Assembly (NCBI GenBank): GCA_025594325.1
Contig: JANHCV010000005.1
Coordinates: forward strand, 1,391,501-1,455,500
Direction of reading: 5' to 3'
Length of the DNA: 64,000 nucleotides
DNA from: Blastocladiella emersonii ATCC 22665
Lineage: Eukaryota > Blastocladiomycota > Blastocladiomycetes > Blastocladiales > Blastocladiaceae
Under the pieces are notes generated by a model. That model was not told where the DNA came from. It searched no databases and was given only the letters and a program-made list of their open reading frames with translations. The translations under genes and the position numbers were made by a program. Below are positions 42,500 to 52,929 of this stretch, one piece after another. Positions within the stretch are counted from its first letter, which is position 1, and each line of letters starts with the position of its first letter.

Positions 42500-43780
42500 A
42501 TGTCGCTCCTCGCCAAGCTCTCCATGGTCTCGTCGTCGTTCCCGACCGGTACCCGCGCGCGCACGCAGGTGTTCTCTTCGTCGTCGTCTCGCACTGCTCC
42601 GATGGCGGCCCATGTTCCCTCCAAGAACTCGGCCGCTGCCTCCGTCGCAGTTGCACCAACTCGCCTCGTCTCGGCCAGCCATCCCGCCGTGGCCTGCAGC
42701 TCCTCGGCCGAGACTCGGTCGCCGCCGCAGCCGCTTCCGCTCGCTCTCGTCGGCAACCTCGCCGACTCGGGCGTCGTGGCTTCCACCCCGACAAGCTCGA
42801 CCGAGCGCATCCACTGCGCGTCGTCGTCGGGCCCAAAGACCACCACCAAGAACTCCAAGGCCGGCGCGCGCGTGCATTCGGCGGCCGCCGCGGTTCGCCA
42901 CGCGGCGCAGTCGGCCTCGTGTGCCGTTCGCCGCGCCGCCCTCGCCGTTCCCGCCGCCGGTTCCGGCGCCGCCACGCGACTCGGCCAGCTCTTCAGTCGC
43001 TGCTGCCGCCAGCAGCAGCAGGCTGCCCCGCTGACCGGCGTCGCCGCGGGCCTCGACTTCATGGCGCGCAACGGCGACCCGCTCGCGTGCCCGGGCGTCT
43101 GCGGTACACGCAGCACCCAAGTTTTCGACCTCATCCACGCGTACCAGCTCGGCTCGGCTCGCTTCGAGGACGACGTGGACGAGGAGCTGCCCCAGTGGGA
43201 GTACCAGACGCTGTGCCGCATCGAGCAGATCATGCCGGCCGTGCTCGTCGACTTCCTCGGCCCGCAGCTCGCCGACTTCCGCGCCAAGAAGGCGCTCTCG
43301 CCCGCGGCCATCCAGCAGCTTGCCGCCGAGATCCGCGAGCACTCGGACGTGCACCAGTACATTGTGTCCCGGTTCGAGCTCGGCGCGACCCAGGACATCA
43401 AGCAGGACCTGGCGCGCGACCCGGTCCTGCGGTCGGCGATCGCGGCGCTCGATGCCAAGCTCAAGCCGATGCTGCGCTTCAAGCAGCAGCAGCAGCCCAA
43501 GCAGAGGCAGCAGGCGCAGGGTGGCGGCGTGTCGTTCCGCACCAAGCAGCACGCGGCCGACTTTGGCGCGTACGTGCAGTACATGGGCCGCGTGCACGAC
43601 ACGGACATGCGGTTCGGCGTCAAGTCCGAGTCGGGCGCCGCGGCGCACTCTCTCGCGGCGCTGTCGGTGCTGCACCTCACGGGCACCGACGTGCACGACT
43701 CGCGCACCGACCAGCGCTTTGCCCGCGACGCGCCCATTGCGCTCTACTATCTCTTCGCGGTCAGCCGCCTTGCCTTTTAG
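42500..43780 (+). CDS. Orphan protein, function unknown
   Basis: 426 aa, single exon, with a good start context (CCACCATGT). Residues 1-170 are Ser/Ala/Thr-rich and look disordered or like a targeting region. The later half appears folded and helical: VFDLIHAYQLGSARFEDDVD, WEYQTLCRIEQIMPAVLVDF, HSDVHQYIVSRFELGATQD. A Gln-rich stretch (KQQQQPKQRQQAQ) precedes the C-terminal part, which ends YYLFAVSRLAF. I recognise no domain. A TATA box and a pyrimidine-rich leader support it as a real transcribed gene. Confidence 0.6.
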   Translation: MSLLAKLSMVSSSFPTGTRARTQVFSSSSSRTAPMAAHVPSKNSAAASVAVAPTRLVSASHPAVACSSSAETRSPPQPLPLALVGNLADSGVVASTPTSSTERIHCASSSGPKTTTKNSKAGARVHSAAAAVRHAAQSASCAVRRAALAVPAAGSGAATRLGQLFSRCCRQQQQAAPLTGVAAGLDFMARNGDPLACPGVCGTRSTQVFDLIHAYQLGSARFEDDVDEELPQWEYQTLCRIEQIMPAVLVDFLGPQLADFRAKKALSPAAIQQLAAEIREHSDVHQYIVSRFELGATQDIKQDLARDPVLRSAIAALDAKLKPMLRFKQQQQPKQRQQAQGGGVSFRTKQHAADFGAYVQYMGRVHDTDMRFGVKSESGAAAHSLAALSVLHLTGTDVHDSRTDQRFARDAPIALYYLFAVSRLAF

Positions 43781-44589
43781 TTGGTTGGTTTCTTTCTGAT
43801 TTCGTTCGTGTTCATTTGTTCATTCTCTGATGTGCGTGGCGGCCTTCGCCCCCGCCTGTATATACCCTGTTCGTCCTTTTCTTCACACCCCACACGGTCT
43901 GCCATTGTTTGAGCTGCTGTTTCTCTGGGTCGCGTTTTCCCTCCAAGCTGTGAGAATCCGAGGTCCCTCTCTCTGAGAAGGAGATCGCGATCGCAATCGT
44001 CCAAGCGCGTTGTTCATCACACTCGGTCGCAAAGGAGAGGGTACAAGTGGGTTGTGGCGGACGGCTCGAGAAGCAGCACACCGAGGAGCAGCACATGGCG
44101 TGCAGCAGCAAGGCGCATGTCACCGTTGAAGACCGCGAGCCTCGATGTCAACGATCAAATGCGACGCGCCCCCGCTGACCCGCACCACCCTGAAGTGGCC
44201 GCCACGCTAGAGTAAGTTCATTTGCCGTGACTGATAACCCGCGGCTTACATGGAAGCTTCGCCACATCAGCGCACGGTCGCTTGGGATGCCAGTGCGGCG
44301 ACAAACTGACACGGACTGTGCATAGCCCACGACATCATAAGGATAGCCGTGTGCGTGTGGTACAGCAGACGTGTTAGACTTGGAAGAGCAACGGATCTAC
44401 GAGTTGCAGCAAGTCAAGTCTCAAATCCATTGACTTTCATCGTTTGTGTGCAGGCGACAAGGAGCAGGATCCGAGGGGGCGTGAGCGTCGCGCATCGCGC
44501 ATCGGTAAGTCTCACGAGTTTGGGCAAGTGTATGCGGGACGAGCTGGAATGTTCTAGCCGGCCGGGTGAGATACAACCCGGGAGACGCG
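43781..44589. other. Intergenic, no gene seen
   Basis: Between the 42.5-kb gene and the 3' end of the next minus-strand gene. TGTATATACCC near 43858 resembles a TATA element but no start follows on the plus strand. Confidence 0.4.
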
Positions 44590-45615
44590 TTACGAGTACA
44601 TAGACGCGAGGGACGAATAATTCCAGCGATCGAATAGCTCGCCGTGCTCACCAGCGTACCACGAAAGTGTGTCGACGACTAGTGCAGCTGAAAGTGTCGG
44701 GTCGCCGGCTGCGGACCCGATTTGAAGCCAGTAGTGGCAAGTCAACTCTCCAGCAAAACTGTGCTTGTCCAGTCCGTACTTGGGCGAGTCGAAAAGTGCA
44801 AGCACCTCGGGCCGCCACCATTTCAGCGCGACGAGTAAAAAATACTCAACGAAGGTCGGCCAAAGCTCGCAATTTTCGGGAACGTCAGCACCAAAATCAA
44901 ATTCCTCGTAGGGAACTCGATACGCGGCCGCATCGTTGACGTGGGCTCGCCAGTCCGAGTCTATGTTCACCCAGTGGTGAAGGCGCAGTTTGTGACAGCT
45001 GATGTGGGCATGTTGGAGCGTGTCGAGGACGGTGCGAACGTGGTCCACGCGGCCCTGTGCTGCAAACAAGATCGCGAGCTGGTGAAGAGTCAAGGACAGC
45101 CGAGGAAGCAATTCGAAGCTGTTACTGTAGCAATGCTGCTGGTCTGGATCCGGATTGTTGGGATCGCACCATTGCTCGCTGTGAACACCAAAAGGGGGGC
45201 TGGGCAGCACGGGCGCAAAGCGATGGCAGATCCGCTTGAGCGTCGCCGTGTCAAAGATATCGGGGCCCGGAAGCCAGCGGCGCTTGTCGCTTGTCCGAAT
45301 CGAAGCGGCAGCTTCCTCGCGTGCCACAAGATATGCAAGATAGGGCCCAAAGGGCATCGCATCGTGAACTTCATTGTGTTCGCGACCGTCGTCCGCGAAA
45401 GCGATGTGGCGCCAGCCGCAACGATCAGGTTGGAAGGCAAAGGTGTAGCGCCAAATCCACTGAGTCGTCGGGTCAGCCGCAACTGCCGCAATACCGGTCG
45501 TCGCGAGAAGGACATTCAGCCGAGGAAGAGCGAGTTGCAGCACCATGGCTACAATTTCGGCGGGAAGGTCCACGAAGTGCGCTGGTCGCATTGCATCAAG
45601 TTCATGAGCTTCCAT
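44590..45615 (-). CDS. F-box-like protein, distinct subfamily
   Basis: 341 aa, intact single exon from the ATG at 45615 (MEAHELDAMRPAHFVD). The F-box-like start LPAEIVAMVLQLALPRLNV is close to the copies at 2.6, 16.5 and 17.0 kb. The rest (TLHQLAILFAAQGRVDHVRT, EVLALFDSPKYGLDKHSF) follows the same helical, leucine-rich plan but is not closely alignable. The copies on both sides of the housekeeping block show this is a large local family. Substrate-receptor function in an SCF complex is possible but unproven. An in-frame Met at 45729 is a less likely start. Confidence 0.68.
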   Translation of the reverse strand: MEAHELDAMRPAHFVDLPAEIVAMVLQLALPRLNVLLATTGIAAVAADPTTQWIWRYTFAFQPDRCGWRHIAFADDGREHNEVHDAMPFGPYLAYLVAREEAAASIRTSDKRRWLPGPDIFDTATLKRICHRFAPVLPSPPFGVHSEQWCDPNNPDPDQQHCYSNSFELLPRLSLTLHQLAILFAAQGRVDHVRTVLDTLQHAHISCHKLRLHHWVNIDSDWRAHVNDAAAYRVPYEEFDFGADVPENCELWPTFVEYFLLVALKWWRPEVLALFDSPKYGLDKHSFAGELTCHYWLQIGSAAGDPTLSAALVVDTLSWYAGEHGELFDRWNYSSLASMYS

Positions 45616-45983
45616 TGCGTTTGGTTCTGTCGTTGTCGACGGGTGGAGGAGACGCGGCGACTCAAGCAAGCCTCGCTTCGCACGACGCCTCCTCGCCTCT
45701 GCAAGCCGGTCACGCGGCCGAGCTGCCACACTCCATGTGTGGCGCAGCGCGTCCTCCGCATGACTGGCCTGGCTCGCAAACTCACCAGCAGCTCACACAG
45801 GTCATACAAAAGCTGCCCGGCAACGCAGCGCACCGTCTGTCGCACTGACCGCGCATGGCGATACTTGGTGCTCGGGCAGCGCAACCAGTACTTTGTGAAC
45901 TGCGACGCTCAGGGCAAAGCGAGGAGCGACAACGTGTGTAACTAAGAAAGGTAAATATATTCTCAGACACGTCGAACAGGGTC

Positions 45984-47306
45984 TCAACAAGTACTAGACT
46001 TGGGCTGGCGCGCCTCGAGGCCCGCATCGCGCCACCACTGTGCGATCCGACCGAAACCGAGCTGTTGCGCGTACTGCTGGGCGCACTGGGTGTGGTTGCT
46101 GCCGAGCGCGAGCGTGATGCCTGAGTCGAGCCACCACCGAAGTCGTGCGATCGCTTGCGCTTCGTCGTCGCCTTGATCCACGACTGACCAGCCAAGTGGG
46201 CAAATGAACTCGTCGCGCGGGAGGTTTTCGAGAAACCAATCAAGGACCACAATTTGGTTGCGCTTGCTCGCATAGCCGACCATGTAGTGCCAAAAGCGTC
46301 CGTAGGAAGTGTTGGCCTGCACGACCGCGTCGCAATTCTTGTCGGTGATTTCCTTGTTGGATTCGTTCGGATCGCCACGCTCGAAAAACTCGTAACCGCA
46401 GTCGCCCTCGTCGTCCGCACTTTGGATTGCGTCAACTCCGTACAACTTGTTGTCTCGGCCACGCGCACAAGCGCTTTTGAGGCTGTGGTCGGGAACCGTG
46501 TGGTAGATCCAAGCAAGGAACTTGGTGTCGCCGTGGTCAATCGCATCGCGAGCAAACTCGGTCCAGTCGGCGGTCTCGAGGACGTGGCGGTAGCAGGGGA
46601 ATAAAACACCGCATTCCTTGAAAACCTTGACGCTCCTGTAAGCAAGGGTCTCGAGCGTCAGCTCGTAGACAAAACCGTCCTCGGTCCGGTGCTCGACGTC
46701 GAATTCGAGAAGCCGCTTGAGCATCTCCGTGTCCTCGAGGGAAATGGCATGATAGAACGTCGCCTCCGCAATTTTGACGTCGAGGCCGCAGTTTGCCCAC
46801 CAATCAAGCACCTCAAACTGCCTGCCACGCGCAGCCATGTGAATGCCGGTTATCATTGGGTGACCGCCGAAAACACAGTTCTCCGCAAACCACTGCAAGA
46901 CCGCGATATGGCCGTGAAATGAGGCCAGTGCCACATAACGGTCGGAGAGGATGGTATACTCGCCTGCATCGAGCCACTGCTTCAGTATGTCAACGCGGCC
47001 TGTGGCGCAGCATAGAGAAACCAAGTAGAGGGCTTCGATCATATCTGTCAAGGGTAGCATTTGGCGGTACTTGAGGAGGGCGTTCCAGGTCGCTTCGTCG
47101 TGGCGATAGTGAAGATCCCACATGCGCTCGTGGAGAGAAAATTGCAAGACAACGCGGCGCAGTCGAGTGAGCCCTGGGGCGACGCGGAGAAGCGGGAGCG
47201 GGTCCGTGTCGCGAACGTCATTGAGGACGGCGTGAACGAGTATGGTCTCGACGATCTCGATCGGTAAACGTTGCATGAGCTTCCATCCGACAGTTTGGTG
47301 TTTCAT
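45984..47306 (-). CDS. F-box/ankyrin-like repeat protein
   Basis: 440 aa from the ATG at 47306 (MKHQTVGWKLMQRLP). An F-box-like helix (LPIEIVETILVHAVLND) is followed by degenerate ankyrin-like units of about 30-35 residues: ALYLVSLCCATGRVDILKQW, ALASFHGHIAVLQWFAENC, GIHMAARGRQFEVLDWWAN and ATFYHAISLEDTEMLKRLLE. A last unit ends WWRDAGLEARQPKSS. The repeated VLxWW/VLDWF pattern is typical of ankyrin-like families in early-diverging fungi and protists. Ligand unknown. Confidence 0.7.
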   Translation of the reverse strand: MKHQTVGWKLMQRLPIEIVETILVHAVLNDVRDTDPLPLLRVAPGLTRLRRVVLQFSLHERMWDLHYRHDEATWNALLKYRQMLPLTDMIEALYLVSLCCATGRVDILKQWLDAGEYTILSDRYVALASFHGHIAVLQWFAENCVFGGHPMITGIHMAARGRQFEVLDWWANCGLDVKIAEATFYHAISLEDTEMLKRLLEFDVEHRTEDGFVYELTLETLAYRSVKVFKECGVLFPCYRHVLETADWTEFARDAIDHGDTKFLAWIYHTVPDHSLKSACARGRDNKLYGVDAIQSADDEGDCGYEFFERGDPNESNKEITDKNCDAVVQANTSYGRFWHYMVGYASKRNQIVVLDWFLENLPRDEFICPLGWSVVDQGDDEAQAIARLRWWLDSGITLALGSNHTQCAQQYAQQLGFGRIAQWWRDAGLEARQPKSSTC

Positions 47307-47963
47307 GGTTGTTGACGTGTGGTCAAGAGAGCCGGGAGGCCGCCGGTTCGGCGCTCCGACGATCGACCAAGCGGGTCGAGGGACTTCAGCCACTCACGTT
47401 TCTGAAACGTGATGTCTCACAGACTTTCGCGACGCGCCGTCCGGCCGAGCCGCTTTCAGCAAGTTGCTCTACCGGCCTCCAGCGCGTTGTGCGCTTTGAG
47501 GCACGGCGGGCAATGCAAAAGAATAACTTATTTGACCCTGCCCTGATCTTGTCTTGATCTGCGAGGTGAAGGGACCTGTCAAGTCAGACAGAGCAACTTG
47601 TGCTCTCCGTGCGAAAACAAAGCGCGGCGGCTCTCGTGACGCACGCTCCTCGACAATCCCTAGCACATGTACTTGAAGCACACGACTGCAAGCAAATCAA
47701 GGCTCACGTGAGTGGCGCATCGCGTCTTGGATCAAGTCGGTCGGTGCGGATTCTTGCATACAGAGCCCGCCGGCATTTACCAGCAGTTTTCGCGAAGGAC
47801 GCGAGACTTCATTACTTGTTCCTCCACGCGCTCATCGTGAGGTAGCTTAACCGTTCAGCTGCTTGTCACAATTTGCTTCAGCTTTCTGAACCCTTTCCCT
47901 CGCTTCAACAATGCTACAGCAAGAAATTTAGAGAATGAAACATATTATCCAAAGTGAGAAAAT
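47307..47963. other. Intergenic, no gene seen
   Basis: Upstream region of the ankyrin-like gene and downstream region of the DUF4470-like gene. No coding segment supported. Confidence 0.4.
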
Positions 47964-50900
47964 CTAGGCCGTCGGGAATAACGGGAAAAGAATGGAACGC
48001 TTGAACTCTGGCTTGAGCACCGCAAACGCGGCGGCCGTCGCAGGGATCCGCATTGGGTACAGGTTCGCGTCAGGGATCGAGTGGTCAACCGTGGCCGCGT
48101 GGCCAAACTCGAGGTACTCGACGATCGCGTCAAAGTGGTCGCCCAACTGGCCAATCGCGGGGACTTGAGTCCGCTGTAAGCGACGGTACGCGGCCTCGGC
48201 GTTGTCTGCAAGGCAGCGGAACTTCTTCACCTGCGCTCGCGTGGCGGTGGACGAGGTCGATTTCGAAGGCAGAGCTGGGATAATGAAGTAGCTGATATCG
48301 AGGACCAGGGTGGCTCCAAGCGCCTTGCCCTGGGGCGCGAGCACGGCCGGGCGATTGAGAAAAATGAAAGCAAAAGCGCTGAGGTCAGCGGCCACAAGCT
48401 TGGTGACAAAGGCGCCAAAATTCGTCTCGCTCCGCATGCGTAGATCCGAAAACAAGCATTTGAGAGCCATGGCGCTGCGCGCGCCGAGGTTGCTCATGTC
48501 GCGGGCGAGAGGCGGGAAAGTATAGTTGCCACGTGCGTCCGGGAGCTCAGCGTCGGTGAACATGAGCTTGGTCGGCACCAGCGCAATTCGGTAGATGTGA
48601 CTTGAGACGGGCCGGCGACCCATGGTTGGCGGCAGCACGATCTGCGGAATGAGCGGGCCAAGGCCAAGCAAGGGACGCACCGCCCCCACAATCAGCTCGA
48701 TCATGACGCTCACGGTGCGCGAAGAAAGGTTGATTTCGACGGTATTCGCCTGAGCCAAATATGGAACCCGGACAAGCTGCAGTTTGCCGTCGACGTAGAG
48801 AGCAATGGCGCCGCGGTGCTGGGCAAGCTCTGCCGGGGAAGCGGGCTTCACGCGCACCTTGTCGCGACCAGCGGGCAAATGAAGCAACAGCTGTGCTACG
48901 TTGTGAGAAAGCACCCCAAAGTGAGAGACTGGAAGGTGCCACGCTGCCGGACGCGAGATACTGGCCGGACAAGCGGACGCTGTGGACTCCATGATTCCGC
49001 GAATCGCAGCCTGCTGGTTTGCAAGAGGAACCTGCGTCAGCTGGGTCGAGTAAAGGCTAAGCTCGCTGCTGATGGCCATTGGTTCGGCGTCAACCGCTTC
49101 GTCAGCCCGCATGAGAGCCGGGGAAGCTTCAAGAACGCATCGGGTGTCGCGCTCCAGCAAGTGGTGTCCGTGCATGTACCAAGTGACATGAATAATGCCG
49201 CGCGAGACGTCGTGCGAAACGCGAAGAGATTTGAAGACTGTCTCCTCATCGGGCGCAATCAGGCGGACTTGAAGGCGCGCCGCGGGGCAAGGCAGCGACG
49301 TGGACGGACGAAGCGTAAAGGCGGCCTTGGCGCTGTAAACAAACTCGAAGTCGCCGTCTGGATCCGCGAGACCTTCGGACCCGTTTTCAAGTCCAAGAAT
49401 GGCTCGCTCCGAGTAGCGACCAGCGCTGGAGCTGTAGTTGGTGAGCAAGAGCATGAACGTGGTCATGTGCGGATCCCTGTCCGGGACAAGGTTCGGTTGC
49501 GGCCAAGGAAGCGTGCAGTAAGGAGTCGCACCGCTCCATACAAGGCGAGCGCTAGCGAGAGCGTATGCGAAAAGCTTCACTATCAGGGCATCCGTGGAAA
49601 GGGAGCCGCCTAATTTGGTGCGACTTGTTCTTTAGCGGCAGTCGCAACTCGGAACAACATCAGAATGAACGCACCATAAATGTAAGCAGGTGAAGAGTGA
49701 GATCCCTGGCACATGGTTACAAGCCTAACAAGCTCCACCATCAAGTCGGCAGAATCGATCAAGGACGCGGGAATGGTGGGCTGCTCGAGCTTGCGGAACG
49801 TGTACTGCCGAAATGGCAATACTTGGGACTTGGCACACCCCGCCGGGGCAAACGGCTGCACGCGCGAGTGCCAGCTGTCAAAGTTCGCTTCACCGGTCTC
49901 GCACAGCGCGACACCAAAGAGGACAGGTAGTTTCGATACAGTCAAGCCAAGCGAGTATTCGAGAGCCTTGACGGCGCCATCGTTACGGTAGGGCTGCTGG
50001 TTCGAACACACGCGCAAAATCGAACGATCGCCGGTGTGGGCATCGTTGTGCTTGAGGACGGCCGAGCCGTGCAGAAGCAAGTTGAGAAGCCCGCATTGAT
50101 CAGCCAAGGTTGACGTTTCGATCACGTCGAAGCGACGCGCGGGGTCAGCGGCAAGCTCCTCCATAACAAGGACAGCGTCTCCGAGGTAGAATATAAGCTG
50201 GTGCGCCGGCGAATTCGGTGCGTCGGCTCCAAACGCGGTACGAAGCGCGCCCGTCCACTTGGCAAGCTGCTGCATGACGCCATGCTCGATGCTCTGGGTA
50301 GTCACGTCCATGAAAATCCCAGCAAGCTGCGCACCAAGGGTCGAGGTTGCTGAAGAGCCAATGTAAAAAGTTGGGTTCATGACGGCGGCTGAGCGCGCGT
50401 TAAAGGCATGCTGGCCCCGCGGCCGAAGTTGCTTGCGGTGGTTGCCGGTAAAGTAAACATTTTCATCAACTAGCCTCTCGCTCTCGCAAGCGAGGCGCGC
50501 TTCACCGGAAAAGCCGGTAATATCGGTGTTCCCGAGATGGAGCGCCGCCTGAGTCTGGCAGATGAGAACGTCGCGAGCGGTGACAATGGGCTTGCTCTCG
50601 TGCTGTGGTGAGCCGAGATCGCGATCCTTGTGAAGCTTCTGGAGATCCGATACATTGTTCGCGAGAAGTCGAGCGCGAGCGGCGATTTGGTCGTTTAAGG
50701 AGGGAGGCAAGTTGTCCTGCGTGAGCCAAGTATGGTAACAGTCGCGAACAGCTTGCAGCGTCGCCTCGTTTGCGACGCGGACTCGCGAAGACGGTGAGAG
50801 CCAGTCATAGCGATAGCAATGGCTCATATGTTCGAGCCAGAACTCGTATGCCTCGTCCTCGAGGTACTCCGAAAACCACAGCTGGCCGATGAAGCGGTCA

Positions 50901-51229
50901 AGACTCGCACAGTCAAGCGACGGGTGCATGAGGGCGTGGAAAATCAAGAGCGAGCGCGCGATCGGCTCGGGGCGCAGGTCGTTGAGCGTGAACGACATGG
51001 CGGCGCGCGAGCCCTTGCGCCCAGCCTCGCCAAGCGTGTGCGCGACCGAGCGCAAGTCGTTGAAGCCGCATAAAAGTGCATGCAAGGTACGACCGTCGAC
51101 ACTGGCATCGTGGTAGAGGAACACGTCGGTGGGATGCGAGTCGCGGAACGGATCGAAATGTTCGGCCGGGTCCGCGTATACGATCGCCACGCTCGTTTGC
51201 GTCGGCATAAAGGGTGACGCAGAAACCAT
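47964..51229 (-). CDS. DUF4470-like large protein, two exons
   Basis: Exon 1 is 51229-49675 and exon 2 is 49609-47964, about 1,066 aa. The intron (49674-49610, 65 bases) runs GTGCGT, CGCTAAAG, AATTAG; joining gives PAYIYGGSLSTDALIVKLFA. The N-terminal block (DVFLYHDASVDGRTLHALLC, then GFNDLRSVAHTL and MSFTLNDLRPEPIARSLLIF) has the pattern of DUF4470, found at the start of many fungal proteins with unknown roles. The C-terminal half is helical with a few hydrophobic stretches (MIELIVGAVRPLLGLGPLI). Without the intron, the two parts would be separate 539- and 538-codon frames; the clean splice signals favour one gene. Confidence 0.7.
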
Positions 51230-52929
51230 TGCAGCAAGTTACTTCATCAGTTTTGCATAGCAGATCGTGGTTGAGGGAGGAGCGAGAGCAGCCGGGGTCC
51301 GTGGGAAACGAGTGAAGGGTGGCGGATCGCGGTCCCACGTGTTGCGCCGGGTTGCGTCTTACCCCGTATCTCGACTCGTGCAGGGTCGAGTCACCCAGCG
51401 CGATACCCGGCATCAGCAAGTCCAAGAGCGCACCCGCTTGCCGTCAGCGTATACACCCGAGCCACGCGTCGACAGGAAGAAGACAGGGCGCTGGAACTCG
51501 CGCGGCGCGGAGCGAGCGCGGGCGGGGTCCCCACGCGGGTGATCCTTGCGCTCGCTGCATCGGCGAAGAACTGCCCAGTCGGCAGATGTCGGTGCAGCGA
51601 GTGACGGTGTATGTTCATTCGACTGGCCCGTGGGAAACGGCTCGCAAGGAGTCGCGCCTCTCACCGTGACTGCGACGCGACGCGACGCGACGCGTCTTCA
51701 AACAATCGCGGCCGATGAGTTGCGAGTGCGACGCTGGTCGGTCTCTCTCTCAAGTCCACGGATTGAATACATGAAGCAAGATGTAAGGCTGGTCTCTCTG
51801 CACCGCACGTCAGCGCAGACATGCAGTGCAGCCGGGCCACGGGTAGCGGTGCCCCCCGAACGCTGGATCGGGCGGTCGGAGCCGGTCGCGAGTAAGCGCA
51901 GGTAGATGAGATGACGATGCGAGTGGCCGCGGAAACCGTGGGCGGTGACCGACGGGGTTGGCCATGTGAGCGGCCTCATGTCCAGAGCGAGCCGGCGGCG
52001 GCGGCGCCTCGTCGGCGTGCGTTCGCGTCCCGTCGCCGACTCGTCGCGTCGCACGTCGTGTTTGAAGTCACTCGGGAGACGACCGCGCTCACTGTCGTCA
52101 CCGAGGCCGGCAAACGGCGGCCACGGCGCACCGAGTCGACATGCGGACGCGGCAGCCCCCGAGGACACCGTTGCAGGCAGTTGCTCAGCTTTATGCGGTG
52201 TATTATGCCCTCATGACGCCTGTGAACGCGCCGGCGAGGCGAAAGCTCGGGGAGAGGGGGCTGCCATGAGAAGGGAGTGTGTGGGAGTGCGCTCCGCCAC
52301 GCCAACTGCGGTGATGCAATGTGGCGTAACGCGTCGATCGCGCGTGCCGAGACGCAGTCCCTTCTCGACGCCACGGCACGGGGGCACGCGGTAGTTCGGG
52401 TGCCGATGAGAGTGACTTGATGTAACGCATCGGACTCGATGCTGGGGTGGCGCGAGGTGAAAGTCGTCGTGTCACAAAATCACGCCAGCGTCACGTTTTG
52501 TCTCACGGCTGCGGGTGACGCGTCCGCGGGTGCACCGGCCACGCTTGCCTCCCGAAACGCGACGCGTCGGAGATTCGACGCGTCAAGTAACTTGTTCTCT
52601 CGCCACATGCCTTGACTCCTTTGCGTGCAATGTCATCGACTCTCCGCCTTCCACCACGCGCTTCACCACGCGCAACCGCTCGACGTGCTCGCGGCCCGTA
52701 CCCCGATCCACGCGTAACAACCCGCGCGGGCGGACCGCTGGCTCAACGGGGCCGGGTCCTGCGTATCATGGCCGTTTGTCGCACGACGAGTGGCACGGGC
52801 AGCGCGACGGTCGCAACACCGGGCACTCCAGGCCCGTGCACCAGCACTAGTGCAAGGCCGGTATGCCGAGGGTCCAGGCCGTCGCTCGGACCCGGAACTG
52901 ACCTGCGCGTCCGCCCGTTTATGCCGGGT
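51230..52929. other. Intergenic with a short GCGAC tandem repeat
   Basis: About 1.7 kb without a supported gene. GCGACGCGACGCGACGCG near 51671-51692 is a short tandem repeat. GACGCGT sites recur near 51690, 52562 and 52580. Confidence 0.4.

Noticed and set aside
49990-50010. GGTTCGAAC as a tRNA B box
   Set aside because: It lies inside the DUF4470-like coding exon, with no A box or cloverleaf around it. No other tRNA candidate held up.
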